Positions 49,112 through 58,050 are shown, numbered from the stretch's first letter. The stretch: 64,000 nt of DNA from Pelomonas sp. SE-A7 (GCF_030345705.1 NZ_JAUASW010000002.1:558001-622000), one strand, 5' to 3'. The notes: generated by a model not told the origin, from the sequence alone. Made by a program: numbers and translations.

Positions 49112-50091
49112 GGCTTGGCCCCCTCTTGATCGTGCAGCCAGCAAGCCGCAAGACTCGCTCCCGCATCGATCAGCTCCGGCCTCTGCTCACTGCATCGAGC
49201 CATGGCACGCTCGCAGCGCGGATGGAAGGCGCAGCCCTTGGGAATCGCATTGAGCCGCGGCATTGCCCCATCGATTTGCAACAGGCGCTCACGGTCCTGG
49301 TCCATGGCGGGAATGGCCCCCATCAGCCCAGCCGTGTAGGGATGGGCCGGTCGATGTATGACCTCCTGCACAGGCCCGATCTCAACGATGCGGCCGGCGT
49401 ACATCACGGCCACGCGGTCGCAGGTTTCCGCGATCACGCCCATATCGTGCGTGACCAGCATGACCGCAGCGCCCTGCTCTTTGCAGACCGACTTGAGCAA
49501 GCCGATGATCTGCGCCTGAATGGAGACGTCGAGCGCCGTCGTCGGCTCGTCGGCCACGATCAGCTGCGGCTTGGCGGCCAGGGCCAGGGCAATGACGACG
49601 CGCTGGCGCATGCCGCCAGAGAACTGGTGCGGGTACTGGTCGATGCGGGCTTCTGGCGCCGGGATGCCGGTTTGCCGCAGCAGGTCGATGGCTCGCTCAC
49701 GCGCCTGTGCACGACTCATCGGCAAATGGGTGCAGATGGTCTCGATCAACTGCCTCCCCACCGTGTACAGCGGGTTCAGCGAGGTCAGCGGGTCCTGGAA
49801 GATGGCGCCTATGCGGCGCCCACGGATCTGGCGCAGCTTGGCCTCGGTCAGCTGGTCTATGCGCTCGCCGGCCAGGCGGATCTCGCCACCGGCGATGCGG
49901 CCCGGCGGATCGAGCAGGCCGATGATGGCCGCGCCGGTCAGCGATTTGCCGGCACCTGACTCGCCGACCACGCCCAGCACTTCGCCCGGCGCAATCTCGA
50001 AGCTGATGTCGTCCAGTGCCAGCAAGGTGCCGCGGCGCGTCGGGAACTCGACCCGCAGCGAGCGGACTTCCAGCAAGGGCTCGCGGCTCAT
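49108..50091 (-). CDS. Peptide/nickel-type ABC transporter ATP-binding protein (DppD/OppD-like)
   Basis: This 327-residue ATPase partner has Walker A GESGAGKSL, the signature FSGGMRQRVVIALAL and Walker B LIVADEPTTALD. The C-terminal oligopeptide domain includes HPYTAGLMGAIP and the Cys cluster CAFHPRC...ARC, which in some family members binds an Fe-S cluster. The ATG overlaps the upstream permease stop by four bases. Confidence 0.9.
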   Translation of the reverse strand: MSREPLLEVRSLRVEFPTRRGTLLALDDISFEIAPGEVLGVVGESGAGKSLTGAAIIGLLDPPGRIAGGEIRLAGERIDQLTEAKLRQIRGRRIGAIFQDPLTSLNPLYTVGRQLIETICTHLPMSRAQARERAIDLLRQTGIPAPEARIDQYPHQFSGGMRQRVVIALALAAKPQLIVADEPTTALDVSIQAQIIGLLKSVCKEQGAAVMLVTHDMGVIAETCDRVAVMYAGRIVEIGPVQEVIHRPAHPYTAGLMGAIPAMDQDRERLLQIDGAMPRLNAIPKGCAFHPRCERAMARCSEQRPELIDAGASLAACWLHDQEGAKP

Positions 50092-51017
50092 GAGCGCAAC
50101 CTCGGATTCAAGGCGTCGCGCAGCCAGTCGCCCAGCAGGTTCACGCTCAGAGAGATCAGCACCAACATCAGGCCTGGCCAGATCGTGATCCAGAGCTCAC
50201 CAGAGAACAGGAAATCGTTGCCGATGCGGATCAGGGTGCCCAGCGAGGGGCTGGTCGGCGGCACACCAACGCCGAGAAAGGACAAGGTCGCCTCGGTGAT
50301 GATGGCTGCCGCCACCTGCAGAGTGGCCAGCACCATCACCGGCCCCAGCACATTGGGCAGCACATGACGGAACATGATGCGCCACTGCGGCACGCCGATG
50401 ACGCGGGCCGCCTGCACATATTCCTTGTTGCGCTCGACCAGGGTTGCCCCGCGCACCGTGCGCGCGTACTGCACCCAGCCCGACAGCGCTATGGCCAGTA
50501 TCAGCACCAGGAAGGCCAGCGTGTCATGCGCGTTGGGGAACAGGGCTCGCCCGATGCCGTCGATCAGCAGCGCGATCAGGATGGACGGGAAGGACAGCAT
50601 CACGTCGCAGACCCGCATGATGAAGGCATCGACCCGGCCGCCGACGAAGCCCGACAGCAGGCCCAGGCTCACGCCAATCAGCATGGACAGGCAGACCGAG
50701 GCCAGGCCCACGAAAAGCGAGATGCGGGCGCCATACATCAGGGCCGAGAGAATGTCCCGCCCCTGGTCGTCGGTACCAAGCAGGTACTTGGTGCTGCCGC
50801 CCTCCATCCAGGCTGGCGGCAGCCTCGCATCCATCAACTCCAGCGTGGCCAGGTCGAACGGGTTGTGCGGTGCCAGGCGCTCCGCGAAGAGCGCACAGAC
50901 CAGGCAGGTCAGGGCGATGAGGGCGGCGACGATGGCCACCGGCGAGCGACGGAAGGAATACCAGAGGTCTCCGTCGAGGAAGCGGCGCCAGGCGCCGGGC
51001 GACTTGGTCTGCGCCAT
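50088..51017 (-). CDS. Peptide/nickel-type ABC transporter permease (DppC-like)
   Basis: This 309-residue inner-membrane permease has the OppC N-terminal helix (SPVAIVAALIALTCLVCALF) and about six membrane segments. The EAA-type coupling loop reads EYVQAARVIGVPQWRIMFRHVLPN. The ATG at 51017 is chosen, two bases after the dppB-like stop. A longer upstream frame is not supported. It forms the membrane channel with the DppB-like protein. Confidence 0.9.
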   Translation of the reverse strand: MAQTKSPGAWRRFLDGDLWYSFRRSPVAIVAALIALTCLVCALFAERLAPHNPFDLATLELMDARLPPAWMEGGSTKYLLGTDDQGRDILSALMYGARISLFVGLASVCLSMLIGVSLGLLSGFVGGRVDAFIMRVCDVMLSFPSILIALLIDGIGRALFPNAHDTLAFLVLILAIALSGWVQYARTVRGATLVERNKEYVQAARVIGVPQWRIMFRHVLPNVLGPVMVLATLQVAAAIITEATLSFLGVGVPPTSPSLGTLIRIGNDFLFSGELWITIWPGLMLVLISLSVNLLGDWLRDALNPRLRS

Positions 51018-51019
51018 CG

Positions 51020-52003
51020 TCAATGAGCCCCGGCCTTGCCCTCGACGCGCAGGCGCGGATCGACGGCGAAATAGAGAAGGTCGACCAGCAGATTGATGGT
51101 CACGAAGATGAACGAGATCAGGCACAGGTAGGCCGCCATCACCGGGATATCGGCGAACTGCACGGCCTGGATGAAAAGCAGGCCCATGCCCGGCCACTGG
51201 AACACGGTCTCGGTGATGATGGCGAAGGCAATCAGCGAGCCCAGCTGCAGGCCGGTGATGGTGATCACCGGCACCAGGGTGTTCTTCAGCGCATGGCCGA
51301 AGTAGACGGCCCGGTCGCTCAGGCCACGGGCACGGGCGAAGCGGATGTAGTCGGTTCGCAGCACCTCAAGCATCTCGGCACGGACCAGGCGCATGATCAG
51401 CGTCAGTTGGTAGACCGAGAGAGTCAGCGCCGGCAGCAGCAGGTGCTTGAGGCCGTCAGCGGTCAGCAAGCCGGTGCTCCAGGTTCCGAAGGCCACGACC
51501 TCTCCGCGGCCAAAACTGGGCAGCCACTTGAGGGTCACGGCGAACACCAGGATCAGCAGGATGCCGATCAGGAAAGTGGGCAGCGAGACGCCGAGCAAAG
51601 ACATCATCATCAGCAGCTGGGCACCGAAGCGACCGCGTCGCAAGGCTGCGTAGACCCCCAAGGGAATGCCCAGGCCCAGCGCAATCAGACCGGCGCTGAG
51701 CGCCAATTCCAAGGTGGCCGGAAGCCGCTCGGCGATCAGGCTGGAGACCTTACGCCCCTGCCGCAGGCTGATGCCGAACTCGCCTTGCACGGCGTTGCCG
51801 ACGAAGTGCGCGAACTGGACCGGGAACGGCGCATCCAGGCCCAGGTCGTGGCGCAGCTGGTCGCGCTGCTCCTGCGTGGCGTCCTGTCCTAACAGGTTGG
51901 TGACGGGGTCGCCGACATACTGGAACAGCATGAAGGCCAGAAAGGCCACCGTCAGCATGACGATCAGGGCCTGGACCAGCCGGCGAAGAATGAAGACAAG
52001 CAT
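51020..52003 (-). CDS. Peptide/nickel-type ABC transporter permease (DppB-like)
   Basis: This 327-residue permease starts MLVFILRRLVQALIVMLTVA, typical of DppB/OppB. It has the periplasmic GLDAPFPVQFAHFV region and the coupling loop DYIRFARARGLSDRAVYFGHALKN. About six helices are visible. It is the first gene of a four-gene B-C-D-F transporter operon. No substrate-binding protein gene precedes it: the next gene upstream encodes an unrelated DUF3047 lipoprotein. Confidence 0.9.
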   Translation of the reverse strand: MLVFILRRLVQALIVMLTVAFLAFMLFQYVGDPVTNLLGQDATQEQRDQLRHDLGLDAPFPVQFAHFVGNAVQGEFGISLRQGRKVSSLIAERLPATLELALSAGLIALGLGIPLGVYAALRRGRFGAQLLMMMSLLGVSLPTFLIGILLILVFAVTLKWLPSFGRGEVVAFGTWSTGLLTADGLKHLLLPALTLSVYQLTLIMRLVRAEMLEVLRTDYIRFARARGLSDRAVYFGHALKNTLVPVITITGLQLGSLIAFAIITETVFQWPGMGLLFIQAVQFADIPVMAAYLCLISFIFVTINLLVDLLYFAVDPRLRVEGKAGAH

Positions 52004-52133
52004 GTCGTCGAGAAAGCCAGGGCTATCGAATCACGGCGACCGGCCAGCCTCACCGCTGGCGCGAATCATGTCGCAGCGCCTCACGCGCAGCCAAGCGGGT
52101 TAGCCCCGATGCAAGGGCCTGCGAACGAAATGC

Positions 52134-52889
52134 TCAGAAGCTCATGCCGCCAGGCAGTTCGCGCTGCTGTGGGTCAAGGAACTGCAGGCGGCCGTAGCAG
52201 GCTTCGGTCCGGCTCTTGGTGTTGTCGGCATCAGTCATCACGGCCGCCTGCACCAGGCGCCCGGGCTCCTCGCCGAAGGCCTTCCGAAAGTCCGAGGCGA
52301 TGTCTCGGCTGAACCGCTTCCAGGCCCCGGTTGACCGCCCGGAGCCCACGACGATCTTGCGGATCCGGTCGCTGTGCGCATTGACGATGACGGATTCGGG
52401 CTCGGCCTTGGCATCCCAGACATACATCAAGGTGGCATAGGGCGGCGCTTCGCCGGTCAGCGTTCGGGCCAGTTCGAACAGCATGCGATTTCGCATGGAC
52501 AGTCGCCCCTCCTCGCCGCCAAAGGCCAGGACCAGCCGGGCCGGTGCGTCGTCCAGGGGTTCTTCATGGGCGGCGTGCCCGAGCAAGGCGTCGGGCGCGA
52601 TCCACCAATCAAACTCAACACGGCCCAGCTGTTGCGGATCCAGATCGAGTGGCCGACGCAGCAGGCTGGCCGATTGATTGGCTTCGGCCAGCAAGCAGGC
52701 TCGGCCAGCCCGGTTCGCCAGGCCATAGCGTGTTTGTCGCTTTCCGGGAAGTTCGCGGACCGACCAGTCAGGCAATTCGGCCGTCACCGAAGCTGCCGCC
52801 TGCTTGTCCGGCTTCGGATCGTGCGAAGCGCAAGCCGCCAGCAGCAGCGGCAGAAAAGACAGCAACAACCTGCTCAAGCCAGCTCCCAA
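52134..52889 (-). CDS. DUF3047 lipoprotein
   Basis: This secreted lipoprotein of about 250 residues has the signal LLLSFLPLLLAAC and a DUF3047 domain (about residues 45-250). The domain carries VEFDWWIAPDALL, ATLMYVWDAK, RKIVVGSG and DFRKAFGEEPG. The function of the family is unknown to me. There is no ATG start. TTG at 52889 gives the full frame, while TTG at 52877 has GGGAG five bases upstream and gives a tighter signal peptide. It lies downstream of the first porin, after that gene's terminator. Confidence 0.75.
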   Translation of the reverse strand: MGAGLSRLLLSFLPLLLAACASHDPKPDKQAAASVTAELPDWSVRELPGKRQTRYGLANRAGRACLLAEANQSASLLRRPLDLDPQQLGRVEFDWWIAPDALLGHAAHEEPLDDAPARLVLAFGGEEGRLSMRNRMLFELARTLTGEAPPYATLMYVWDAKAEPESVIVNAHSDRIRKIVVGSGRSTGAWKRFSRDIASDFRKAFGEEPGRLVQAAVMTDADNTKSRTEACYGRLQFLDPQQRELPGGMSF

Positions 52890-52918
52890 TCAGTCGCGGC
52901 ACGCGCCCATGCACGACG

Positions 52919-52952
52919 CACAAAAAGAAACGGGCCGCTCTCGCGGCCCGTT
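52919..52952 (-). terminator. Rho-independent terminator of the first porin
   Basis: On the minus strand a 10-bp G+C-rich stem AACGGGCCGC / GCGGCCCGTT (plus 52929-52952) with loop TCTC (plus-strand reading) is followed by the T-rich tail CTTTTTG. It lies 38 bp after the porin stop codon. Confidence 0.85.
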
Positions 52953-52989
52953 GCGGCATCGGTTTGCACCGACGCAATCCCTTTAGGGA

Positions 52990-54093
52990 TTAGAAGCGGT
53001 GACGCAGGCCGACCATGTAGCCGGTGCGGGTCAGCGCGGTGTTGGCCAGCGTCAGGTTGCCCTTGGCGCGGAAGTTGTCGAACTCGACGTAAGCGTCGGT
53101 ACGCTTGGACAGCGCGTAGTCGGCAACGAAGGCCATGGCGTCGATCACGCCGTCAGCACCCGAAGCCAGACCGGTTTGCTTGCCCTTCCAGACCTGGGCA
53201 CCCACGTTCAGCTGAGGGGTCAGCTGATAGGTGACGCCAGCGGAATACAGGTCACGAACCTTGGCAGCAGCGCCCGTGGCAACTGCCGTACGGGTACCGA
53301 TAGCCGTGTAGACCGTGCCCAGCAGACCAGCGTTCACTGCCGGATCAAAGCCGGTTTCGAACTTGTTCTGTGCCCAGGCGACGTTGACGTACAGGGGACC
53401 GTCGGTCCAGCTGGCGCCCAGCGTCTGAGCCGTGACCTTCTTGCCGCTCTTGTCTTCCGACTGCAGCCAGACATAGGCACCGGCGAAGCTGCCAACAGCG
53501 TAACGGGCCATACCGCCCATCGACTTGCCTTGGCCGATCGTGGCGGCGTCGCCACCGTTTTCACCGGCGCTCACCTGTGCTTCGAAGCGCAGGCCGCCCG
53601 ACTCAACCAGGTACTTGACCATGTTGCTCTGGCGAGCGGTGATGGCCATGCCGATTTCCGGCTTGAACACTTCGATGTACGGCGAGTACTTGAACGAAGC
53701 GTAGGTCGACGTTGCAGCGTCGAACAGCAGGTTGTACTGGCGACCCAGGGTGATGCGGCCGAAGTTGTTCGACTGCAGGCCCACCCAGGCTTGACGCCAG
53801 AAGTCGGCACCGGCGGACGTGCCGGTGTCGAGCAGCAGGCGGTGTTCCATGCTGGCCAGGGCCTTCAGGCCGTCGCCCAGGTCTTCAACCACGTTGACAC
53901 CCAGACGGCTCTGCGACATGCCGCCACCGACCATCTGAGACAGCGAAGCAGCCTTGGTCGCGGCGGTGGGGCCGGAATTGGTGGTGTAGCGCACGGCGCC
54001 ATCCAGGATGCCGTAAATCGTCACACTGGACTGGGCCCAGGCGGCGCTGGTGCTGGCGGCCAGGATGCTAACGGCCAGGCAAAGTTTCTTCAT
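52990..54093 (-). CDS. Gram-negative outer-membrane porin (Porin_4 type), copy 1
   Basis: This 367-residue outer-membrane beta-barrel protein has a signal peptide ending AAWA|Q and the mature start SSVTIYGILDGAVRY. It has the family blocks SRLGVNVVEDLGDGLKA and FGRITLGRQYN. The last strand TGYMVGLRHRF ends with the C-terminal Phe needed for insertion by BamA. The family forms trimeric general diffusion channels. GGAG lies eight bases before the ATG. It has its own terminator and is followed by a second, diverged porin upstream in the sequence. Confidence 0.94.
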   Translation of the reverse strand: MKKLCLAVSILAASTSAAWAQSSVTIYGILDGAVRYTTNSGPTAATKAASLSQMVGGGMSQSRLGVNVVEDLGDGLKALASMEHRLLLDTGTSAGADFWRQAWVGLQSNNFGRITLGRQYNLLFDAATSTYASFKYSPYIEVFKPEIGMAITARQSNMVKYLVESGGLRFEAQVSAGENGGDAATIGQGKSMGGMARYAVGSFAGAYVWLQSEDKSGKKVTAQTLGASWTDGPLYVNVAWAQNKFETGFDPAVNAGLLGTVYTAIGTRTAVATGAAAKVRDLYSAGVTYQLTPQLNVGAQVWKGKQTGLASGADGVIDAMAFVADYALSKRTDAYVEFDNFRAKGNLTLANTALTRTGYMVGLRHRF

Positions 54094-54212
54094 CAAAGTG
54101 TCTCCTGCTGAAAAGAGGTCCGAGGCGCATTCTCCACGCCACAAGCTAATGCCGCCAACTTGCCTGTTGCAGACCGCCAACAGTCAGGTCCCGGGCGCCC
54201 AGCGCCCAAACA

Positions 54213-54242
54213 AGAAAGCAAAAGAGCCGCACTGGGCAGCTC
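54213..54242 (-). terminator. Rho-independent terminator of the second porin
   Basis: On the minus strand a 7-bp stem GAGCTGC / GCGGCTC with loop CCAGT (plus 54224-54242) is followed by TTTTGCTTTC. It lies 33 bp after the porin stop and separates the two porin genes into independent units. Confidence 0.75.
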
Positions 54243-54275
54243 GATCTCTGGCGCCGATGGTCGGCGACTTTAACC

Positions 54276-55298
54276 TTAATAGCTGTGGCGCAGGCCGACG
54301 TCAAAGGCGCTGGACTTCTGGCCGGCCGTGACGGTCGGGGAACCGGCGATGGCCACGGCGCTCTTGCCGCTGTTCTTGATTTCGGCGACCGTCATGTACA
54401 GCGCCGTGCGCTTGGAGACTGCGTGCACGTAGCCCAGGGTCAGCAGCTTGATGTCACCCACACCCGACAGTGCCTCGGCTGCTGCATTGGCATTGCTGCT
54501 TGCGTAGTGCGCACGGAACGACGAGTCTCCGACCACCGGCACGATCACGCCGACCGTGTAGATCGACTGCTTGGCCGCGTTGAACTTGGTGTTGCCGACG
54601 GTCGCCTGGACCGTGGCCGGGCCGAAGTTGTACGAAGCGCCGATGACGTTCAGCTTGTAGCTGGAAGCCTTTGCATCGGTATCGGCCAGGCCGCCAGCGA
54701 TGTTCAGTGCGCCATCCTTGTAGCCCAGTCGGGCCGACTTGTACTTCTTGCCGTCGGTACCTTCGCCGGCGCCCACTTCCAAAGTGCCATACAGGCCGCC
54801 GAGGTTGTCGGGCAGGTTGTAGGCGACCTGGTTGTCGGCGCGGTTCAGCGTGTCGGCCGCGCTGCCCAGCAGCGAGTAGACCTTGGAGATGTCGGCGATA
54901 CCGGCCGTCTCGAACGGCGTGAAGCCGTCGATCACCAGGCGCGCAGCGGTCTTGTGGCGACCCAGGCGAATTTCACCCAGCTTGCTGTCGCTCAAAGACA
55001 CGGTGGCGCGGCGGCTCCAGAAGCGGGCGGTGTCGCTGCCCTGCGTGCCCACGTCGGCGGCCAGCGCGGCTTCAATCCAGAAATTGGCCTTCAGGCCGTC
55101 GCCCAGATCTTCGGTACCACGGAAGCCCAGACGACTGCTTGAGTTGCCGTCGGTGGCCAGCAGGTTCAACGTCTTGCCGCTGGACTTGGCCTGGCGCATG
55201 GCCAGGTCGACGACGCCAAAGGCCGTCACGGTCGACTGGGCAGCCGCAGCGCCGGCCAGCGAAGCCAGGACCGCGCCCAGCAGGATCGATTTCTTCAT
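54276..55298 (-). CDS. Gram-negative outer-membrane porin (Porin_4 type), copy 2
   Basis: This 340-residue porin has a signal peptide ending AAAA|Q and the mature start STVTAFGVVDLAMRQ. The core SRLGFRGTEDLGDGLKANF and KLGEIRLGRHKT match the family, and the last strand AFDVGLRHSY ends in Tyr instead of Phe. GGAG lies nine bases before the ATG. It is diverged from copy 1 in sequence and length, so it is not a recent duplicate. The terminal aromatic residue still fits the outer-membrane signal. Confidence 0.93.
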   Translation of the reverse strand: MKKSILLGAVLASLAGAAAAQSTVTAFGVVDLAMRQAKSSGKTLNLLATDGNSSSRLGFRGTEDLGDGLKANFWIEAALAADVGTQGSDTARFWSRRATVSLSDSKLGEIRLGRHKTAARLVIDGFTPFETAGIADISKVYSLLGSAADTLNRADNQVAYNLPDNLGGLYGTLEVGAGEGTDGKKYKSARLGYKDGALNIAGGLADTDAKASSYKLNVIGASYNFGPATVQATVGNTKFNAAKQSIYTVGVIVPVVGDSSFRAHYASSNANAAAEALSGVGDIKLLTLGYVHAVSKRTALYMTVAEIKNSGKSAVAIAGSPTVTAGQKSSAFDVGLRHSY

Positions 55299-55573
55299 TT
55301 GATGTAGCTCCTTGATGTACGAAAACGGCACAGTTGGCCTCAACTACCGCGGCGACGCCCTGATCTGTCGTGAGCCGCAGCTGAAGTTGACGCTATTGCA
55401 CCAGAGCAAACCCTAGGTTCGCCATCAAGGATTTATGACAAAGGGCTTTCGTTGCCGACCGACAACGACACGCGGCACTCACGAAATCGTCATATCGAAC
55501 TGCAGGCCGGGCCGGGAGAAGGTGCCCGGTCGACGCACTTAAACTGCCCGCGTCGTCAGCTTGTTGCCCCGCC

Positions 55574-56209
55574 ATGTCCCGCCCCGCCCTGCCCGCCTCC
55601 GACCGACTGCTGAGCGCCCTGGACCACGGACTGCGGACCGTGTTTGCCAAGCCGCCAGGCTCCAGGCCATCGCCGGCTTCGAGCCGGGCCGACCTGAGCG
55701 AAGACCAGCGTCGCGAATCCGCCGCGCTGATGCGGGTGAATCATGTGGGCGAAGTCTGTGCCCAGGCGCTGTACCAGGCCCAGGCCCTGGTGTGCAGCGA
55801 CCCGATCCTGCGCGAGGCCTTCGATCAGGCGGCCAAGGAAGAAATCGACCACCTGGCCTGGACCCGGCAGCGCCTGGATGAGTTGGGTGACCGACCCAGC
55901 CTGCTCAACCCGCTCTGGTACGGAGGCGCCTTCGCGCTCGGCACCCTGGCCGGCCTGGCCGGCGACAAGGTCAGCCTGGGCTTTCTGGTCGAAACCGAAC
56001 GCCAGGTCGAACAGCACCTGGCCTCGCACCTGGAGCGGCTGCCGGCCGAGGATCTGCCCTCGCGCGAGGTCGTGGCCCAGATGAAGATCGACGAGGCCCA
56101 GCACGCCGAGCATGCCCAGGCAGCCGGTGCCATGGTCCTGCCGACCCCGGTGCCACAGCTGATGAAGATGGCAGCGCGCGTGATGACCCGCGTCGCCCAC
56201 CGGATCTAG
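55574..56209 (+). CDS. coq7: 3-demethoxyubiquinol 3-hydroxylase (Coq7)
   Basis: This 211-residue di-iron hydroxylase acts in the penultimate step of ubiquinone synthesis. The carboxylate and histidine ligands are visible: Glu60 (NHVGEVC), Glu90 and His93 (EEIDHLAW), Glu142 (VETERQ), Glu174 and His177 (DEAQHAEH). The family fits the Coq7 type used by many betaproteobacteria in place of UbiF. The ATG is the only good start. Its TAG shares a CTAG with the stop of the convergent acyltransferase gene. Confidence 0.95.
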   Translation: MSRPALPASDRLLSALDHGLRTVFAKPPGSRPSPASSRADLSEDQRRESAALMRVNHVGEVCAQALYQAQALVCSDPILREAFDQAAKEEIDHLAWTRQRLDELGDRPSLLNPLWYGGAFALGTLAGLAGDKVSLGFLVETERQVEQHLASHLERLPAEDLPSREVVAQMKIDEAQHAEHAQAAGAMVLPTPVPQLMKMAARVMTRVAHRI

Positions 56210-57630
56210 ACCGCGTCCTCGCCCCAGGGCAGCATCAGGGCCAGCCACAGCAGCTTTTCGAACTCGGGTGCGAAGCGCTCGATGATGGCCTCGGGATCGG
56301 GGCACAGCCCGCTGTCGGTGATCAGGCCGAACTGCACCTTGCCGGCATAGGTGAGGATGCTGACCCCCATGCCGATGTCACCCGACTGCGGCACCCAGAA
56401 CATCACCCGCTCGACCTCGGAGCCGCAGAACTTCAGGGCCTGGGCCGGACCCGGCACATTGGTCATCACTGCCGTGGCCTTCTTGGCGAAGATGTTCAGC
56501 ATCGCATGCTGCACCGGCTTGATCAGCAGGCCGGCCACCGAAAGCAGGCCGAAGGCCATGATGGGTTGGAAGCTGCCCTTGAGCTCTTGCATCCGCGCAC
56601 GCACCGCATAAAGCCGCTCGACCGGATTGGCGATGCCGATCGGCAGCACCAGAGGTACCAGGCCGAAACGATTGCCCAGCTGGTAAGCCTTTTCCAGCGG
56701 CCGCAGATTGACCGGCACCATGGCGCGGATTTCCTGGCCGGAAGGGTCGTCGCCCTTGTCGCGCAGATAGGCGCCGATGGCACCGGCCACGCAGGCCAGC
56801 AGCACGTCGTTGATCGAAGTGTTGAGAGCCTTGCTGACCGCCTTGACCTCGTCCAGCGGCAGGCCGTTGTCCCAGGCCACGCGCTTGCTCGCGCCTGGCT
56901 TCCCCTTGAGCCGGGTGTGGGAGTCGTCCGGCATCAGCGCGAAGGCGGCCACGTCGCTGACTGCCTGGTAGCCCATGCGCGCCATTTCCACGGAACTGTC
57001 CAGCGGATGCGGCGGATTGATCATGGTCGCTATCGACTTGCCGGCGCCCGCACCCGCCAGGCCTATGGCCTTGACCGTCATGTCGCTGAAGGGCTTGAGC
57101 ACCGTGTCGGTGAGCCAGTCCTGGTCGTCGCGAGGCTGCTGCTGGCGCTTGGGCGGCGCCTTGCCGCCATCGGTGATGGACAGCATCACCGAGATCAAGG
57201 CGATGCCGTCGGCGATGCAGTGGTGGATGCGGGCGATCAGGTAGCTGGCGCCGTCCAGGTCCTCGATGATCTGAAACTGCCACAGCGGATGGTTCGGGTC
57301 CAGCGGCTGAGCGGCCAGCTCGCCCACCCTCTCCTTCAGCGTCTCCAGCTGGCTCTGTCCGCGCATGGGCAGCAGCACCTCCTGGACCACGTGGCGCGAG
57401 ATCTGGAAGTCCTCGTCCTCCACCCATTGCGCGCCCAGCGCGTCCTCCACCACTTTCTGGCGGAAGCGCGTGTACTGCAAGAGCCGGGCCTCGACCCGCT
57501 CGCGCAGCTGCGCCAGCGTGATCCTGGGGCGAATGGTCCAGACCCCGACGATCATCATCAGGTTGGACTCGGTGTCCATGCGCAGCCAGGCCGTGTCGAC
57601 CTTGGACATCCGTTCGATCATTGGGGCCAA
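56206..57630 (-). CDS. Wax ester synthase / diacylglycerol acyltransferase (WS/DGAT family)
   Basis: This 474-residue protein is a member of the bifunctional WS/DGAT family that esterifies acyl-CoA to fatty alcohols or diacylglycerol for storage. The catalytic HHxxxDG motif is HHCIADG at residues 136-142. The family blocks PLWQFQIIEDL, NDVLLACVAGA, MVPVNLRP and MTNVPGP are present. The start is probably TTG at 57630, which has GGAG six bases upstream. ATG at 57621 lies too far from it. It is divergent from an acyl-CoA-binding protein gene. The actual product (wax ester, triacylglycerol or other) is not shown. Confidence 0.9.
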   Translation of the reverse strand: MAPMIERMSKVDTAWLRMDTESNLMMIVGVWTIRPRITLAQLRERVEARLLQYTRFRQKVVEDALGAQWVEDEDFQISRHVVQEVLLPMRGQSQLETLKERVGELAAQPLDPNHPLWQFQIIEDLDGASYLIARIHHCIADGIALISVMLSITDGGKAPPKRQQQPRDDQDWLTDTVLKPFSDMTVKAIGLAGAGAGKSIATMINPPHPLDSSVEMARMGYQAVSDVAAFALMPDDSHTRLKGKPGASKRVAWDNGLPLDEVKAVSKALNTSINDVLLACVAGAIGAYLRDKGDDPSGQEIRAMVPVNLRPLEKAYQLGNRFGLVPLVLPIGIANPVERLYAVRARMQELKGSFQPIMAFGLLSVAGLLIKPVQHAMLNIFAKKATAVMTNVPGPAQALKFCGSEVERVMFWVPQSGDIGMGVSILTYAGKVQFGLITDSGLCPDPEAIIERFAPEFEKLLWLALMLPWGEDAV

Positions 57631-57646
57631 GGCTGTCTCCTGTGTC

Positions 57647-57675
57647 GTCGATCAGGGGTCGATCTAGAGTCGATT
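57647..57675. repeat. Three GTCGAT direct repeats at 11-bp period
   Basis: GTCGATC starts at 57647 and 57658, and GTCGATT starts at 57669. The spacing is exactly 11 bp, one helical turn. They lie in the 118-bp spacer between the divergent acyltransferase and acyl-CoA-binding-protein genes, where a regulator could bind cooperatively on one DNA face. Confidence 0.5.
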
Positions 57676-57748
57676 CACCAGACGATGCTGGTTAACATCG
57701 GCGGCGTCCATCCCGATTGTCACCACGTATTTGCAGGAGAGAGACACG

Positions 57749-58000
57749 ATGAGCCTCAAGGAACAGTTCGAAGCCGCGGTTGCAGCATCCAAGCAACTGC
57801 CGGAACGCCCCGACAACATGACCCTGCTCAAGATCTACGCGCTCTACAAGCAGGCCAGCGAAGGCGACTGCGAAGGCAAGCGCCCCGGGTTCACCGACAT
57901 GGTGGGCCGCGCCAAGTTCGATGCCTGGGACGGCCTCAAGGGCACGTCGGCAGACGACGCGATGCAGCAGTACATAGACCTGATCGAAGGCCTGAAATAA
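57749..58000 (+). CDS. Acyl-CoA-binding protein
   Basis: This 83-residue four-helix protein binds long-chain acyl-CoA esters in the cytosol. It has the family motif LLKIYALYKQASEGDCEGKRP and a conserved second block KFDAWDGLKG. The ATG at 57749 has GGAGAG eight or nine bases upstream. Its position next to the WS/DGAT-type gene suggests it may feed or buffer acyl-CoA for lipid storage. A terminator follows. Confidence 0.94.
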   Translation: MSLKEQFEAAVAASKQLPERPDNMTLLKIYALYKQASEGDCEGKRPGFTDMVGRAKFDAWDGLKGTSADDAMQQYIDLIEGLK

Positions 58001-58022
58001 GCCTTCGCAGGCAACCGAGAAA

Positions 58023-58050
58023 AGCCGGCCTCAGGGCCGGCTATTTCTTT
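58023..58050. terminator. Bidirectional terminator between ACBP and PHA-system gene
   Basis: An 8-bp stem AGCCGGCC / GGCCGGCT with loop TCAG is followed on the plus strand by ATTTCTTTTT and on the minus strand by TTTTCTC. It lies between the convergent genes, and its right arm overlaps the stop codon of the minus-strand gene. Confidence 0.85.
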
